Shown piece after piece: positions 26,724-35,536 of a stretch of 64,000 nucleotides of DNA. How positions within the stretch are numbered: the first letter of the stretch is position 1; the number at the start of each line of letters is the position of its first letter. Location: NCBI RefSeq assembly GCF_042665545.1, contig NZ_JBHTCM010000010.1, forward strand, positions 921,899 to 985,898, read 5' to 3'. The DNA is from Rhodocista pekingensis. GTDB lineage: Bacteria; Pseudomonadota; Alphaproteobacteria; Azospirillales; Azospirillaceae. The translations under genes were made by a program, and so were the position numbers. Under the pieces are notes generated by a model, which was given only the letters and a program-made list of their open reading frames with translations, did no database searches and was not told the origin of the DNA.

Positions 26724-26800
26724 GGTGGCCGGCCAGCCCTCCCTTCCAGCGCCTCCCGCCCGCGCACGGCTCCCCCGCGCGCGGGCGCGGGTTTCGGGCT

Positions 26801-26829
26801 TTGACTAACGGCCGGTTCTGCCCCATCTA
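26801..26829 (+). promoter_or_regulatory. Possible sigma-70 promoter of rlmN
   Basis: TTGACT (26801-26806) and CATCTA (26824-26829) separated by 17 bp, ending 8 bases before the rlmN start codon. If used, transcription would start at or next to the ATG, giving a nearly leaderless message. No clear Shine-Dalgarno is present, which agrees. Confidence 0.5.
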
Positions 26830-26837
26830 GGCAGACC

Positions 26838-28037
26838 ATGAGCGTCGATTCACACAGCAGCTATTTCGAGCCGCCGCGCAGCGACGGCCGGGTCAATCTG
26901 GTCGGGCTGTCCCGCGAGGAGCTAGAGGCGGAGTTCGCGCGCGCGGGCTTCGAGAAGTTCCGCGCGCGCCAGGTCTGGCAGTGGATCTACAACCGCGGCG
27001 TCACCGACTTCGCGGCCATGACCAACCTCGCCAAGCCGGCGCGCGAGCGGCTGGCCGAGCACTATGTCGTCGAGCGGCCGCTGGCCGTGAAGGACCTCCA
27101 GTCCGACGACGGCACCCGCAAATGGCTGTGCCGCATGCCCGCCGACGGGCAGGAGATCGAGACCGTCCACATCCCGGAGGAGGACCGCGGCACGCTCTGC
27201 GTCTCCTCCCAGGTCGGCTGCACCATGACCTGCCGCTTCTGCCACACCGGCACGCAGCGGCTGGTGCGCAACCTGACCTCGGCGGAGATCGTCGGGCAGG
27301 TGATGCTGGCGCGCGACCATCTGGGCGAGTGGCCGAGCCCGGCCGAGGGCCGCATGCTGTCCAACATCGTGATGATGGGCATGGGCGAGCCGCTGTTCAA
27401 TTACGAGAACGTGGCCCGCGCCCTGAAGATCGTCATGGACGGCGAGGGCATCGCCATCTCCAAGCGGCGCATCACGCTGTCCACCTCCGGCGTGGTGCCG
27501 ATGATGCGGCGCTGCGGGGCGGAGCTGGGCGTCAATCTGGCCGTCAGCCTGCACGCCGTCACCGACGAGCTGCGCAACCGCATCGTGCCGATCAACAAGA
27601 AGTACCCGATCGCCGAGCTGATGGACGCGGTGCGCACCTATCCCGGCCTGAACAACGCCCGCCGCGTGACCTGGGAATACGTCATGCTGAAGGGCGTCAA
27701 CGACAGTCTGGCCGATGCCCGCGCCCTGGTCCGGCTGATCCGCGGCATCCCCAGCAAGATCAACCTGATCCCGTTCAACCCCTGGCCCGGCGCGCCGTTC
27801 GAGTGCAGCGACTGGGATCAGATCGTGCGCTTCTCCGACTTCGTGAACGACGCCGGCTACGCCAGCCCGATCCGCGCCCCGCGCGGCAAGGACATCATGG
27901 CGGCCTGCGGCCAGCTCAAGAGCGAGAGCCAGCGCGGCATCTCCCCCCGGCGCGCGGCGCACATGGAGGAGCACCGGGCCCTGATGGCCGAGTACGCCGC
28001 CCGCGTGGCCGAGAAGGAGTCCGCGCTGGGCCTGTAG
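26838..28037 (+). CDS. rlmN: Dual-specificity rRNA/tRNA adenine-C2 methyltransferase RlmN
   Basis: A 399-residue radical-SAM enzyme that methylates A2503 of 23S rRNA and A37 of some tRNAs. The iron-sulfur motif CxxxCxxC is Cys128, Cys132 and Cys135 (CTMTCRFC). MMGMGEPLFNY is the GEP SAM-binding motif, and the methyl-carrying Cys357 is in MAACGQL. Length and motif spacing are normal. Confidence 0.96.
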   Translation: MSVDSHSSYFEPPRSDGRVNLVGLSREELEAEFARAGFEKFRARQVWQWIYNRGVTDFAAMTNLAKPARERLAEHYVVERPLAVKDLQSDDGTRKWLCRMPADGQEIETVHIPEEDRGTLCVSSQVGCTMTCRFCHTGTQRLVRNLTSAEIVGQVMLARDHLGEWPSPAEGRMLSNIVMMGMGEPLFNYENVARALKIVMDGEGIAISKRRITLSTSGVVPMMRRCGAELGVNLAVSLHAVTDELRNRIVPINKKYPIAELMDAVRTYPGLNNARRVTWEYVMLKGVNDSLADARALVRLIRGIPSKINLIPFNPWPGAPFECSDWDQIVRFSDFVNDAGYASPIRAPRGKDIMAACGQLKSESQRGISPRRAAHMEEHRALMAEYAARVAEKESALGL

Positions 28038-28131
28038 CGGCCCGGCCGCCCCGCGTTCAGCCCGTTTCCGCCCGGATGCCCCTCGCCGCGGCCGGCTTTC
28101 CCCCGCCCGCGCCTTCCCCTCTGCCCACCCG

Positions 28132-29388
28132 ATGATGCCCCCTGCCCCGGCCATGCCCCAGACGATCCCCTATCCCGGCTTCGGCTTCGACATCCTGCAC
28201 CGCGATCCCGCCAGCCGCGCCCGGGTCGGGCGGCTGACCACCCCGCACGGCACGATCGAGACGCCCAATTTCATCTTCTGCGGCACCAAGGCCAGCGTGA
28301 AGGGCGTCACCCCCGCCCAGCTCCGCGAGGAGCGGACGGACATCATCCTGTCCAACACCTACCACCTGATGATCCAGCCGGGGGCGGAGACGGTGGCCCG
28401 GCTGGGCGGTCTGCACCGCTTCATGGGCTGGGACGGGCCGATGCTGACGGACAGCGGCGGCTATCAGATCTTCGCCATGGGCCACGGCAGCGTGGCCGAC
28501 GAGATCAAGGGCCGCCGCAGCCAGGTGCGCGAGAAGACCCTGCTGCGGATCAACGAGGAAGGGGCGGAGTTCCGCAGCTACACGAACGGGGAGAAGCTGT
28601 TCCTGACGCCCGAGCGGTCGGTGGACATCCAGCGCAAGCTGGGCGCCGACCTCGTGGTGCAGCTCGACGAATGCACGCCCTACCATGTGGACCGCGACTA
28701 CACCGCCCGCTCCATGCGGATGTCGCACCGCTGGGGCGACCGCAGCCTGGCCGAGTTCGTCCGCGGCGGCGGGCTGTCGGCCAACGGCCTGCCGCAGGCC
28801 ATGTACGGCATCGTGCAGGGCGGGGTGTATCCCGACCTGCGCCGGGAGAGCGCGGAATACACGGCCGACCGGCCCTTCTTCGCCACCGCCGTCGGCGGCT
28901 CGCTGGGCGCCCACAAGGACCAGATGGTGGAGGTGGTGGCCATGGCGATGCCCCACGTCCATCCCGACCGGCCGGTGCATCTGCTGGGCATCGGCGGCAT
29001 CGTGGACATCTTCGCCGGGGTGGCCCTGGGCATCGACACCTTCGACTGCGTCAGCCCGACCCGCATCGCCCGCCATGGCTGGGCCCTGATGCCGGGCGTG
29101 CCGGGCGAGCGGCTGAACCTGCGCAACGCCCGCTTCCGCGAGGATGCCAACCCCATCGACCCGGCCTGCGACTGCCATGCCTGCCGCCGGTTCAGCCGCG
29201 GCTACATCCACCACCTGCTGAAGGCGGGGGAGATGCTGGCGCTGCAACTGGTCAGCCTGCACAACATCGCCGTGATGAACCGGCTGATGCGGGAGGTGCG
29301 CGAGGCGATCCGCACCGGCACGCTGGAGGAGGCGCGGCGGCGCTGGGTTGCGCCGGCTGCGACGGTGACGGCCGGAACCGAAGGGTGA
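28132..29388 (+). CDS. tgt: tRNA-guanine transglycosylase
   Basis: A 418-residue enzyme that replaces guanine 34 with a queuine precursor in tRNAs for Asp, Asn, His and Tyr. Motifs are LTDSGGYQIFAM, VVQLDECTPYHV, YGIVQGG, GIGGIVDIF and FDCVSPTRIARHG. Zinc ligands are in CDCHAC with a following His (GYIHHLL). The first ATG (28132) is annotated; ATGs at 28135 and 28153 are equally possible, since no Shine-Dalgarno decides. The N-terminus is some 15 residues longer than usual. Confidence 0.93.
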   Translation: MMPPAPAMPQTIPYPGFGFDILHRDPASRARVGRLTTPHGTIETPNFIFCGTKASVKGVTPAQLREERTDIILSNTYHLMIQPGAETVARLGGLHRFMGWDGPMLTDSGGYQIFAMGHGSVADEIKGRRSQVREKTLLRINEEGAEFRSYTNGEKLFLTPERSVDIQRKLGADLVVQLDECTPYHVDRDYTARSMRMSHRWGDRSLAEFVRGGGLSANGLPQAMYGIVQGGVYPDLRRESAEYTADRPFFATAVGGSLGAHKDQMVEVVAMAMPHVHPDRPVHLLGIGGIVDIFAGVALGIDTFDCVSPTRIARHGWALMPGVPGERLNLRNARFREDANPIDPACDCHACRRFSRGYIHHLLKAGEMLALQLVSLHNIAVMNRLMREVREAIRTGTLEEARRRWVAPAATVTAGTEG

Positions 29389-29450
29389 AGATGTGAGCGA
29401 AGTGCGCTACATCTGAAGGGGTATCGCCGTCCCGGCGGGAACCCCTTCCG

Positions 29451-30398
29451 ATGCCCCCTGCCATCGCTCCGTCTGCCATCCCCCCTTCCCCCCACGCTCC
29501 GTCCGCGGCGGTGGCGGAGCGCCAGCTTTCCGCCCCCACCCTGGGGACGGTGGTGGACGAGCATCTGCGCTGGATCGGACGCTGGCACCGGGCCGCCTTC
29601 TTCTGGCGCGAGGCGCGCCTGCCGGCCGAGGCGCTGGCGATGCCAACCGCCTTCGTGCAGTGGGTGCGCGAGGCCAAGGAGGCCGAACTGAGCCACCAGC
29701 CGGCCATCGACCGGCTGGTCGGGCTGCACGAACAGCTCCACCGGCTGGCCCGGCTGCTGCTGATGCGTGCGGCCGAGGGCGATCCGCCGACGCTGGACTC
29801 CTATGCCGCCGTGGCCGACAAGTTCGAGGAATTCATGGCGCAGTGCCGCCGGATCGAGCGCGCCTTCGGCGCCGCCGGCAGCAGCATCGACCCGCTGACG
29901 GGCCTGCGCAACCGCACCGGCCTCTACGAGGAACTGGAGCGGGAGATGAACCGCTTCCGCCGCACCGGCCGGCCCTTCTGCATCGCCCTGTGCGACCTGG
30001 ACCGCTTCAAGTCGGTGAACGATACCTATGGGCACGATGCCGGCGACCGCGTACTGGTCGCCACGGCGGGCGCCGTGAACCGCGGCATCCGCAACTTCGA
30101 CGAGGCGTTCCGCCTGGGCGGGGAGGAAATCCTGATCCTGCTGAAGGACGCCACCCTGGCGGAAGGCGCGCGGGTGCTGGAGCGGCTGCGCGCCGACATC
30201 GCGGCCCAGCAGGTGCTGATCGCGGACGGCCGCAGCATCTCCGTCACCGCCAGCTTCGGCGTGGCGGAGGCGGACCTGACGGTGCATCCGGAGGACCTGC
30301 CCTCCCTGGCCGACCGCGCGCTCTACGAAGCGAAGCGGACCGGGCGGAACCGGGTGGTGCTGGCCGGCCCGGAGACGGAAGCCCCTGACGGCCCCTGA
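29451..30398 (+). CDS. GGDEF diguanylate cyclase, DgcZ-like layout
   Basis: 315 residues. The C-terminal GGDEF domain (about 150-305) has DPLTGLRNRTGLYEEL, CDLDRFKSVNDTYGHDAGD and the active-site loop GGEEI, so it should make cyclic di-GMP. RNFD five residues before it is an intact inhibitory I-site. The N-terminal helical region (EHLRWIGRWHRAAFFW ... DRLVGLHEQLHRLARLL) has the histidine pattern of the zinc-binding CZB domain of DgcZ, but the expected cysteine is not evident. C-di-GMP output often controls exopolysaccharide; a link to this locus is inference. Confidence 0.9.
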   Translation: MPPAIAPSAIPPSPHAPSAAVAERQLSAPTLGTVVDEHLRWIGRWHRAAFFWREARLPAEALAMPTAFVQWVREAKEAELSHQPAIDRLVGLHEQLHRLARLLLMRAAEGDPPTLDSYAAVADKFEEFMAQCRRIERAFGAAGSSIDPLTGLRNRTGLYEELEREMNRFRRTGRPFCIALCDLDRFKSVNDTYGHDAGDRVLVATAGAVNRGIRNFDEAFRLGGEEILILLKDATLAEGARVLERLRADIAAQQVLIADGRSISVTASFGVAEADLTVHPEDLPSLADRALYEAKRTGRNRVVLAGPETEAPDGP

Positions 30399-30460
30399 GC
30401 CGCCGGCCCGGCGGCGGGGAGGCCCCCTTCAGTACCGGCGGGCTTCCGTGCCGACGGACC

Positions 30461-30670
30461 TCAGTGCCAGCGGGGCGGCGGCTCCACCCAGGTGCTGACG
30501 ATGGTGGTCGCCTGCGGCTCCGGCGTCTCCGGATGGTGCCAGCGGTAGACCGTCACCGCCGCCTCCAGGCAGTAGCGGTCGGGCTGGCCGCTGGCCCGCA
30601 TCTCGCGGAAGGCACGGACCACGGCGGAGCGGCAGCAGGAACCGTCGCCCGGGTTGTTCTCACAGCACAC
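30461..30670 (-). CDS. Small cysteine-rich protein downstream of fur
   Basis: 69 residues from a GTG, beginning MCCENNPGDGSCCRSAVVRA and including a fifth Cys (YCLEAAVTVYRWHHPE). Product not recognised. It starts 10 bp after the fur stop on the same strand, so it may be co-transcribed with fur. Two CC pairs and an HH suggest metal binding. The start codon is uncertain. Confidence 0.55.
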   Translation of the reverse strand: MCCENNPGDGSCCRSAVVRAFREMRASGQPDRYCLEAAVTVYRWHHPETPEPQATTIVSTWVEPPPRWH

Positions 30671-30680
30671 GGAAGACGCC

Positions 30681-31175
30681 TCACTCGGTCCGGGGGAGCT
30701 GCGGCTTGAAGGAGGTCTTCATCGACTTCGCCCGGTCCTTGCGGACACCGTACAGCTCCAGCCGGTGGCCGATCAGCTCATAACCCAGCTCGTCGGCGAT
30801 GCGTTCCTTCAGCCGCTCCATCTCCTCGTTCGTGAACTCCACCACCTCGCCCGACTGCACGTCGATCAGGTGGTGGTGGTGTTCGTCCCGGTTCTCCTCG
30901 TAGCGGGCGCGGCCGTCGCCGAAATCCAGCCGCTCGATCACGTTCGCCTCTTCGAACAGGCGCATCGTGCGGTAGACGGTGGCGATCGAGATGTGCGGAT
31001 CGATCTCGATGGCGCGGCGGTAGACCTGCTCCACGTCGGGATGGTCGGTCGAATCGGAGAGGACCCGGCTGATGACACGGCGCTGCTCCGTCATCTTCAG
31101 GCCCTTCTGGATGCAGAGCTGTTCGAGGCGGGAGGGCATGTCGGCGATTCCGGCGCTGTCGGTCGTAGAGGCCAT
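30681..31175 (-). CDS. fur: Ferric uptake regulator family protein
   Basis: 164 residues. The winged-helix part has KMTEQRRVISRVL and ISIATVYRTMRLFEE. The metal-binding region has RDEHHHHLIDVQSGEVVEF followed by a dimerisation domain ending LELYGVRKDR. There is no CxxC zinc pair at the C-terminus, as in alphaproteobacterial Fur/Mur, which may respond to manganese rather than iron. It controls metal homeostasis genes. Confidence 0.93.
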   Translation of the reverse strand: MASTTDSAGIADMPSRLEQLCIQKGLKMTEQRRVISRVLSDSTDHPDVEQVYRRAIEIDPHISIATVYRTMRLFEEANVIERLDFGDGRARYEENRDEHHHHLIDVQSGEVVEFTNEEMERLKERIADELGYELIGHRLELYGVRKDRAKSMKTSFKPQLPRTE

Positions 31176-31397
31176 GATATGGAAATCCGTTGCTCGAAGA
31201 CGAGGGGGTTCGTTCCTTTACGAAAGCCATAGCGGACGCGATCGCCCGGATGGCGGCGGAACGCCGACACAACGGGAGACCGCTGATCGACGGGCACACA
31301 GCTCGCGCAACTCTAACGTCACGGGCGCCATCGGGGAAGCCGGCACGACAGAGGGCGACCGCACGTCGCCCGGGGGAGCCGGCTGGCGCGGGGGGTC

Positions 31398-31802
31398 CTA
31401 CGCCTGCCCGTCCGGCTCCGGCAGGGGGGCGTCGGGGCGGGCCTCGGGCGGCACGCCGCCCAGCAGGGCGAGCAGCCGCTCCAGCTCGGCCGGGCTCAGG
31501 TGCGCGATGCGGCGGGCCAGCAGGTTGGCGGCCAGGGTGTGGTCGGGGGTCAGGCCGGCCGTGTCCACCACCACCCGCGGATCGGAGAGGGCGGCCAGCC
31601 GCTCCAGCGCTTCCGCCTCATCCCAGATGATGCCGAAATAGGTGCAGATCTGGCGCACCAGCATGGGCGAGGGCAGGCCCTTGTGGCCGTGCTCCAGCGC
31701 CGAGAGATAGGCCGAGGAGATCTCCAGATCCGCGGCCATCTGCTTGAGCTGGATGCCGCGCGCCTCGCGCAGGCGGCGGATGCGGGCGCCGAACGGGGTC
31801 AT
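31398..31802 (-). CDS. XRE-family transcriptional regulator
   Basis: 134 residues. The N-terminal Cro/C1 helix-turn-helix is RLREARGIQLKQMAADLEIS followed by SAYLSALEHGHKG. The C-terminal part is helical with LSPAELERLLALLGGVP. The start overlaps the stop of the Hsp70-like gene by 4 bp (ATGA), so the two are translationally coupled. It may regulate the operon or respond to the chaperone. Confidence 0.88.
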   Translation of the reverse strand: MTPFGARIRRLREARGIQLKQMAADLEISSAYLSALEHGHKGLPSPMLVRQICTYFGIIWDEAEALERLAALSDPRVVVDTAGLTPDHTLAANLLARRIAHLSPAELERLLALLGGVPPEARPDAPLPEPDGQA

Positions 31803-33100
31803 GCGACCTGACCGGCCGCTTCCGCCGGCAGCCCGCCGTAGCGCCGCGCCGCCTCCAGCGCCAGCCCGTGCCCGACGGCGCCGAACTTGTCGCCCTCCAC
31901 CGGCTCGGCCGCCGGCAGCTCGGCCAGGATGGCCCCGCGCACGGCCGGCAGCAGGGTGGAACCGCCGGTCAGGAAGACGGCGTTCACCTGCTCCGGCCGC
32001 AGCCCGGCCTGGGAAAGGCAGTCGCGCACCAGCGCCCCCAGCCGGGCCACCGGCTCCGCGATGGCGGTGACGAGCTGCCCGCGCGAGGCCGGAACGGTCA
32101 GGCCGGGCTCCACCGCGTCCAGGTCGATCTCCACCGACCGGCCGCCGGACAGCTCGATCTTCGCCCCTTCCGCCTTGATCGCCAGGGCATGGCCCAGATG
32201 GTGCTCCAGCACCGTCGCCAGCCGGCGCAGCAGCGCCGGCGTCACCGCCTCCGGCTCCAGCCGGCGCACCGCCGCCAGCACGGAGGGCACGTAGAGGAAG
32301 TTGATCTTGGACCAGGTGGCGAGGTCCACGTACCAGTGGTTCGGCGTCAGCAGGCCCTTGGTCCGCAGCGGTGCGCGGTAGCCCAGCGCCGGCATCAGCG
32401 CCTCCAGGCTCAGCAGCCGGTCGAAGTCGGTGCCGCCCAGCCGGACGCCACCGTTGGCCAGGATGTCGTCGGCCCGGTCGGGGCGGCCGGCCCGGTCCGG
32501 CCCGATGCGGACGATGGAGACGTCGGAGGTGCCGCCGCCGATGTCCGCGATCAGGGCCACCTGCTCCCGCCCCACCGTGCTCTCATAGGACAGGGCGGCG
32601 GCGATCGGCTCGTACTGGAAGGAGACATGGCGGAAGCCGGCGGCACGGGCGATGTCGGCCAGCGCCGTCTCGGCCCGCGCATCCGCCGCCGGGTCGCCGT
32701 CCACGAAATGCACCGGGCGGCCGTGGACCACGCTGTCCAGCGGGCGGCCGGCGGCGGCCTCGGCCGTGGCCTTGACGTGCCCGACCAGCAGCCCGATCAC
32801 CTCGCGGAAGCCGATGCGGCGGCTCAGGAGCTGGGTGTCCTCGTCGATCAGCCCGGTGCCCAGCACGGACTTCAGCGAGCGCATCAGCCGTCCCTCCACC
32901 CCCGCGACATAGGCCGCGACGGCGGCGCGGCCGAAGCGGGGCCGGTGCGCCTCGAAATCGAAGAACAGCGCGCTGGGCAGGGTCGGCTCGCCGCCCTCCA
33001 GCGGCACCAGCTCGATCCGGTTGCCCACCAACGTGCCCAGGGTGGAGTTGGAGGTGCCGAAATCCAGGCCGCAGCAGCCGGCGGCGCAATCCGTTCGCAT
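31799..33100 (-). CDS. Hsp70-family (YegD-like) protein
   Basis: 433 residues with the actin/Hsp70 ATPase fold. Phosphate loops are GLDFGTSNSTLG near the N-terminus and IADIGGGTSDVSIV, and the adenosine motif is VFLTGGSTLLPAVRGAI. The protein ends soon after the ATPase domain, so it lacks the usual substrate-binding domain, as in YegD. I chose ATG 33100 over ATG 33109 because GAGG is correctly spaced only for 33100. It is coupled to the downstream XRE gene. Confidence 0.9.
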   Translation of the reverse strand: MRTDCAAGCCGLDFGTSNSTLGTLVGNRIELVPLEGGEPTLPSALFFDFEAHRPRFGRAAVAAYVAGVEGRLMRSLKSVLGTGLIDEDTQLLSRRIGFREVIGLLVGHVKATAEAAAGRPLDSVVHGRPVHFVDGDPAADARAETALADIARAAGFRHVSFQYEPIAAALSYESTVGREQVALIADIGGGTSDVSIVRIGPDRAGRPDRADDILANGGVRLGGTDFDRLLSLEALMPALGYRAPLRTKGLLTPNHWYVDLATWSKINFLYVPSVLAAVRRLEPEAVTPALLRRLATVLEHHLGHALAIKAEGAKIELSGGRSVEIDLDAVEPGLTVPASRGQLVTAIAEPVARLGALVRDCLSQAGLRPEQVNAVFLTGGSTLLPAVRGAILAELPAAEPVEGDKFGAVGHGLALEAARRYGGLPAEAAGQVA

Positions 33101-33348
33101 GGGTGTCATCCTCGGGTCGCGCTGTCGCTTCACCAGCAAGGCACGCGCGCCGGCGGACCGCAACGGGAATGGCGTGCGGCGGCGGGGCCTGGTGGACGGC
33201 GACGGGACCAGGCGCCCGGCGGAAAGGGGTATCCGGCGCGGGGGAGCGGGTTCTACGCGCGGGCGTGTCCCAGGTCAAGGCCGGCCGCCCCTTCGTGGAT
33301 CGTCTGCCCGGGGGCGCCGTTATCCAGGGGAGAGCAGCGGGAGGCCGC

Positions 33349-33573
33349 ATGGAGTTCGTGAGCTACAAGGACAGCGAGGGGCGCGAGGTCTGGCTGAACC
33401 CGCGTCTGGTCAGCCTGATCGTGGCCCTGGGGGATGCCGCCTGCCGGGTGCATCTGGGCGCGGACGGGCATACGGTCGAGCTGCGCGCCGCGGCGGCGGA
33501 GGTGGCGAAGGGCGTCGCCGCCGCGGCCGAGCCGCCGCCCCCGCCGGACCCGACGATGAATCTGTTGTCTTAG
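33349..33573 (+). CDS. Small hypothetical protein
   Basis: 74 residues: MEFVSYKDSEGREVWLNPRL ... VTIVALGDAA-like beta-rich segment, then an Ala/Pro-rich tail ending MNLLS. Product not recognised. A GGGAGG motif lies just before the ATG. It is divergent from the Hsp70-like gene and is followed directly by the 88-bp repeats. Confidence 0.55.
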   Translation: MEFVSYKDSEGREVWLNPRLVSLIVALGDAACRVHLGADGHTVELRAAAAEVAKGVAAAAEPPPPPDPTMNLLS

Positions 33574-33582
33574 TTCGTGTTC

Positions 33583-33799
33583 CTCAGGCGCCGGCGCCGC
33601 CTCCGGCGGCTTGGCTTCGCCCGCCTGACCGGCGCGGGGCCGCGGTCGCGGCCCTGGTTTCTCCCCTGCCCTCAGGCGCCGGCGCCGCCTCCGGCGGCTT
33701 GGCTTCACGCGCCTGACCGGCGCGGGGCCGCGGTCGCGGCCCTGGTTTCTCCCCTGTCCTCAGGCGCCGGCGCCGCCTCCGGCGGCTTGGCTTCGCGCG
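33583..33799. repeat. 88-bp tandem direct repeat, 2.5 copies
   Basis: Copies start at 33583, 33671 and 33759; the third is cut after about 41 bp. Each full unit holds a perfect 8-bp hairpin (GGGCCGCG/CGCGGCCC) and a second GC hairpin around GCCGCCTCCGGCGGC. It fills the gap between the convergent small gene and holA. Confidence 0.9.
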
Positions 33800-33816
33800 G
33801 CGGGAGAGTGTCGGGG

Positions 33817-34854
33817 TCAGCCGCCACGGCGGGCGAGCTGGGCGAGCTGGAAGAAGGCGCGGGCGCAGATCGTCTCGTCGGGCATGTTGGTCCGCTTGCA
33901 GTCGGCCTCCGCCTCCAGCAGGCGGGTCAGGGCCTGTTGCAGCAGCGGCAGGGTCCAGCGCCGCGCCTGGGCGGTGAGCTGCGCCTCCATCTTGAAGAAG
34001 ACGGGCGGGCGCAGGGACTTCACCGCCTGCTGCGGGGTCTGGCCGCGGGCGACATGGGCCACGGCGATGTGCAGGCGCTGGAAGTGCCGCTGCGCGGTGC
34101 GCAGCAGGGCGACGCTGGCCGTGCCCTCCGCGAACAGCCGGCGCAGGCTGCGGTCCACCGCCGCCATGTCGCCGTCGGCCGCGGCCAGGGCCGGTTCCTC
34201 CAGCTCCAGCGCGGCGCTGTCGCCCACGACGGCGCGCACGTCCTCCAGCGTCACCTTCGCCCCCTTGGGGGCGGAGCCCATGTAGAGCGCCAGCTTGTCG
34301 ATCTCGTTGCGCGCCATCACCCGGTCGCCGACCAGGTTGCCGGCCAGCCAGGCGCGGGCGTCGGGGTCGATGGCCAGCCCGTGTTCGCCCAGGATGCGGG
34401 CGATGGTGCCGGCCAGTTCCTCCTCCCCCTCGACATAGCAGGCGATGGCGGCGGCGCTGTCCGCCTCCTCCGCCAGGGCGCGCAGCTTCGACGCCTTGCC
34501 CAGGTCGCCCGCCTCGACCACCAGCAGGCTGTCGCCCGCCGGCAGGTCCTTCAGCAGCCGGCCCAGGGCGGCGGCCAGCGCGTCCTCGGCATCGCGGATG
34601 CGGACCAGCCGGCGGCCGCCGGTCAGCGCGATGGCCGCCATCTCGTCATGCAGGCGGGCGGGGTCGGCCGCGATCTGGTCGGACTTCAGCTCCGTCACCC
34701 GGAAGGGGTCGGACAGGTCCTCCACCACCGTGCGGCAGAGCTGGGCCGCGCGCTCCCGCACCAGCCCGGAATCCGGCCCGTAGAACAGCGCGGCCCGGAC
34801 CTGCGGCGCCGGCCGCTTCAGGAAGCCCTCGACGTTCTTCGGCTGGATCTTCAT
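33817..34854 (-). CDS. holA: DNA polymerase III delta subunit
   Basis: A 345-residue clamp-loader subunit. It begins MKIQPKNVEGFLKR with ALFYGPDSGLVRERA, the HolA nucleotide-fold start without a functional Walker A, followed by RVTELKSD and LVRIRDAEDAL. The C-terminal collar helices contain LQQALTRLLEAEADCKRT. It opens the beta clamp in the replisome. It lies downstream of lptE (about 20 bp), in the conserved leuS-lptE-holA order. Confidence 0.93.
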   Translation of the reverse strand: MKIQPKNVEGFLKRPAPQVRAALFYGPDSGLVRERAAQLCRTVVEDLSDPFRVTELKSDQIAADPARLHDEMAAIALTGGRRLVRIRDAEDALAAALGRLLKDLPAGDSLLVVEAGDLGKASKLRALAEEADSAAAIACYVEGEEELAGTIARILGEHGLAIDPDARAWLAGNLVGDRVMARNEIDKLALYMGSAPKGAKVTLEDVRAVVGDSAALELEEPALAAADGDMAAVDRSLRRLFAEGTASVALLRTAQRHFQRLHIAVAHVARGQTPQQAVKSLRPPVFFKMEAQLTAQARRWTLPLLQQALTRLLEAEADCKRTNMPDETICARAFFQLAQLARRGG

Positions 34855-34875
34855 CGCAGGGGCCGCCGGCGCGGA

Positions 34876-35484
34876 TCAGCCCGGGGACGCGGCGGCCGGC
34901 GCCGGCTCCGGCTCCCGCGCGAAGAACAGGGCCAGCCGTGTCTGGATCTCGTCCGCAAGCTGGGTCAGGCCGCGGTCATAGGCGTCCTGCTGCGCCACCA
35001 GCGTCGCGTACTGCGCCTCCAGCAGGTTGTAGCTGACGATGGCGCGCGAGAAGGTGCGGTAGACCGGCTGGCCGGTGCGGTTGTCGATCAGCTCGTAGCT
35101 GGCGACCAGCCGCAGCCGGGCGCGGGTGGCGGTGGCGTCCTGGCGGATGCCCAGATCCTCTTCCTGCGCGGCGAGCTGGATCGCCAGCCGGTAGGCGGGA
35201 TCGGACGGCCGGCCCTCATGGTAGAACCGGTCGATCAGCTTGTTGCGCAGCACCTGCCCGCTGCGGTCGGGCAGCGGGTCGATGAAGACCTGGTTGAGCT
35301 GCACCGAGGCCGGCGCGCCCGAGCCGACGGCCGAGGCCGAGCGGGCGCCGTACACCGGCTTGAAGCCGCAGGCCGCCAGCGCCGGCAGGGCCAGTGCCAG
35401 CAGTCCCGCCGCCGCCAGCCGGGCGCGGCCGGCACCGGAACGGCCGGCCCCCCGAGAGCCGACTCCCTGATGACCACGGCGCAT
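34876..35484 (-). CDS. lptE: LPS-assembly lipoprotein LptE
   Basis: A 202-residue outer-membrane lipoprotein with lipobox LAAC (Cys39), followed by GFKPVYG, the classic LptE start. It plugs the LptD barrel during LPS insertion. The ATG at 35484 has GGAGG nine bases upstream. It sits between leuS and holA, the standard alphaproteobacterial arrangement. Confidence 0.92.
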   Translation of the reverse strand: MRRGHQGVGSRGAGRSGAGRARLAAAGLLALALPALAACGFKPVYGARSASAVGSGAPASVQLNQVFIDPLPDRSGQVLRNKLIDRFYHEGRPSDPAYRLAIQLAAQEEDLGIRQDATATRARLRLVASYELIDNRTGQPVYRTFSRAIVSYNLLEAQYATLVAQQDAYDRGLTQLADEIQTRLALFFAREPEPAPAAASPG

Positions 35485-35536
35485 CCCGGAGCCTCCTTCC
35501 CTGGCCGCGTCCCCTGCCCCGCCACACCCGGCGGGG

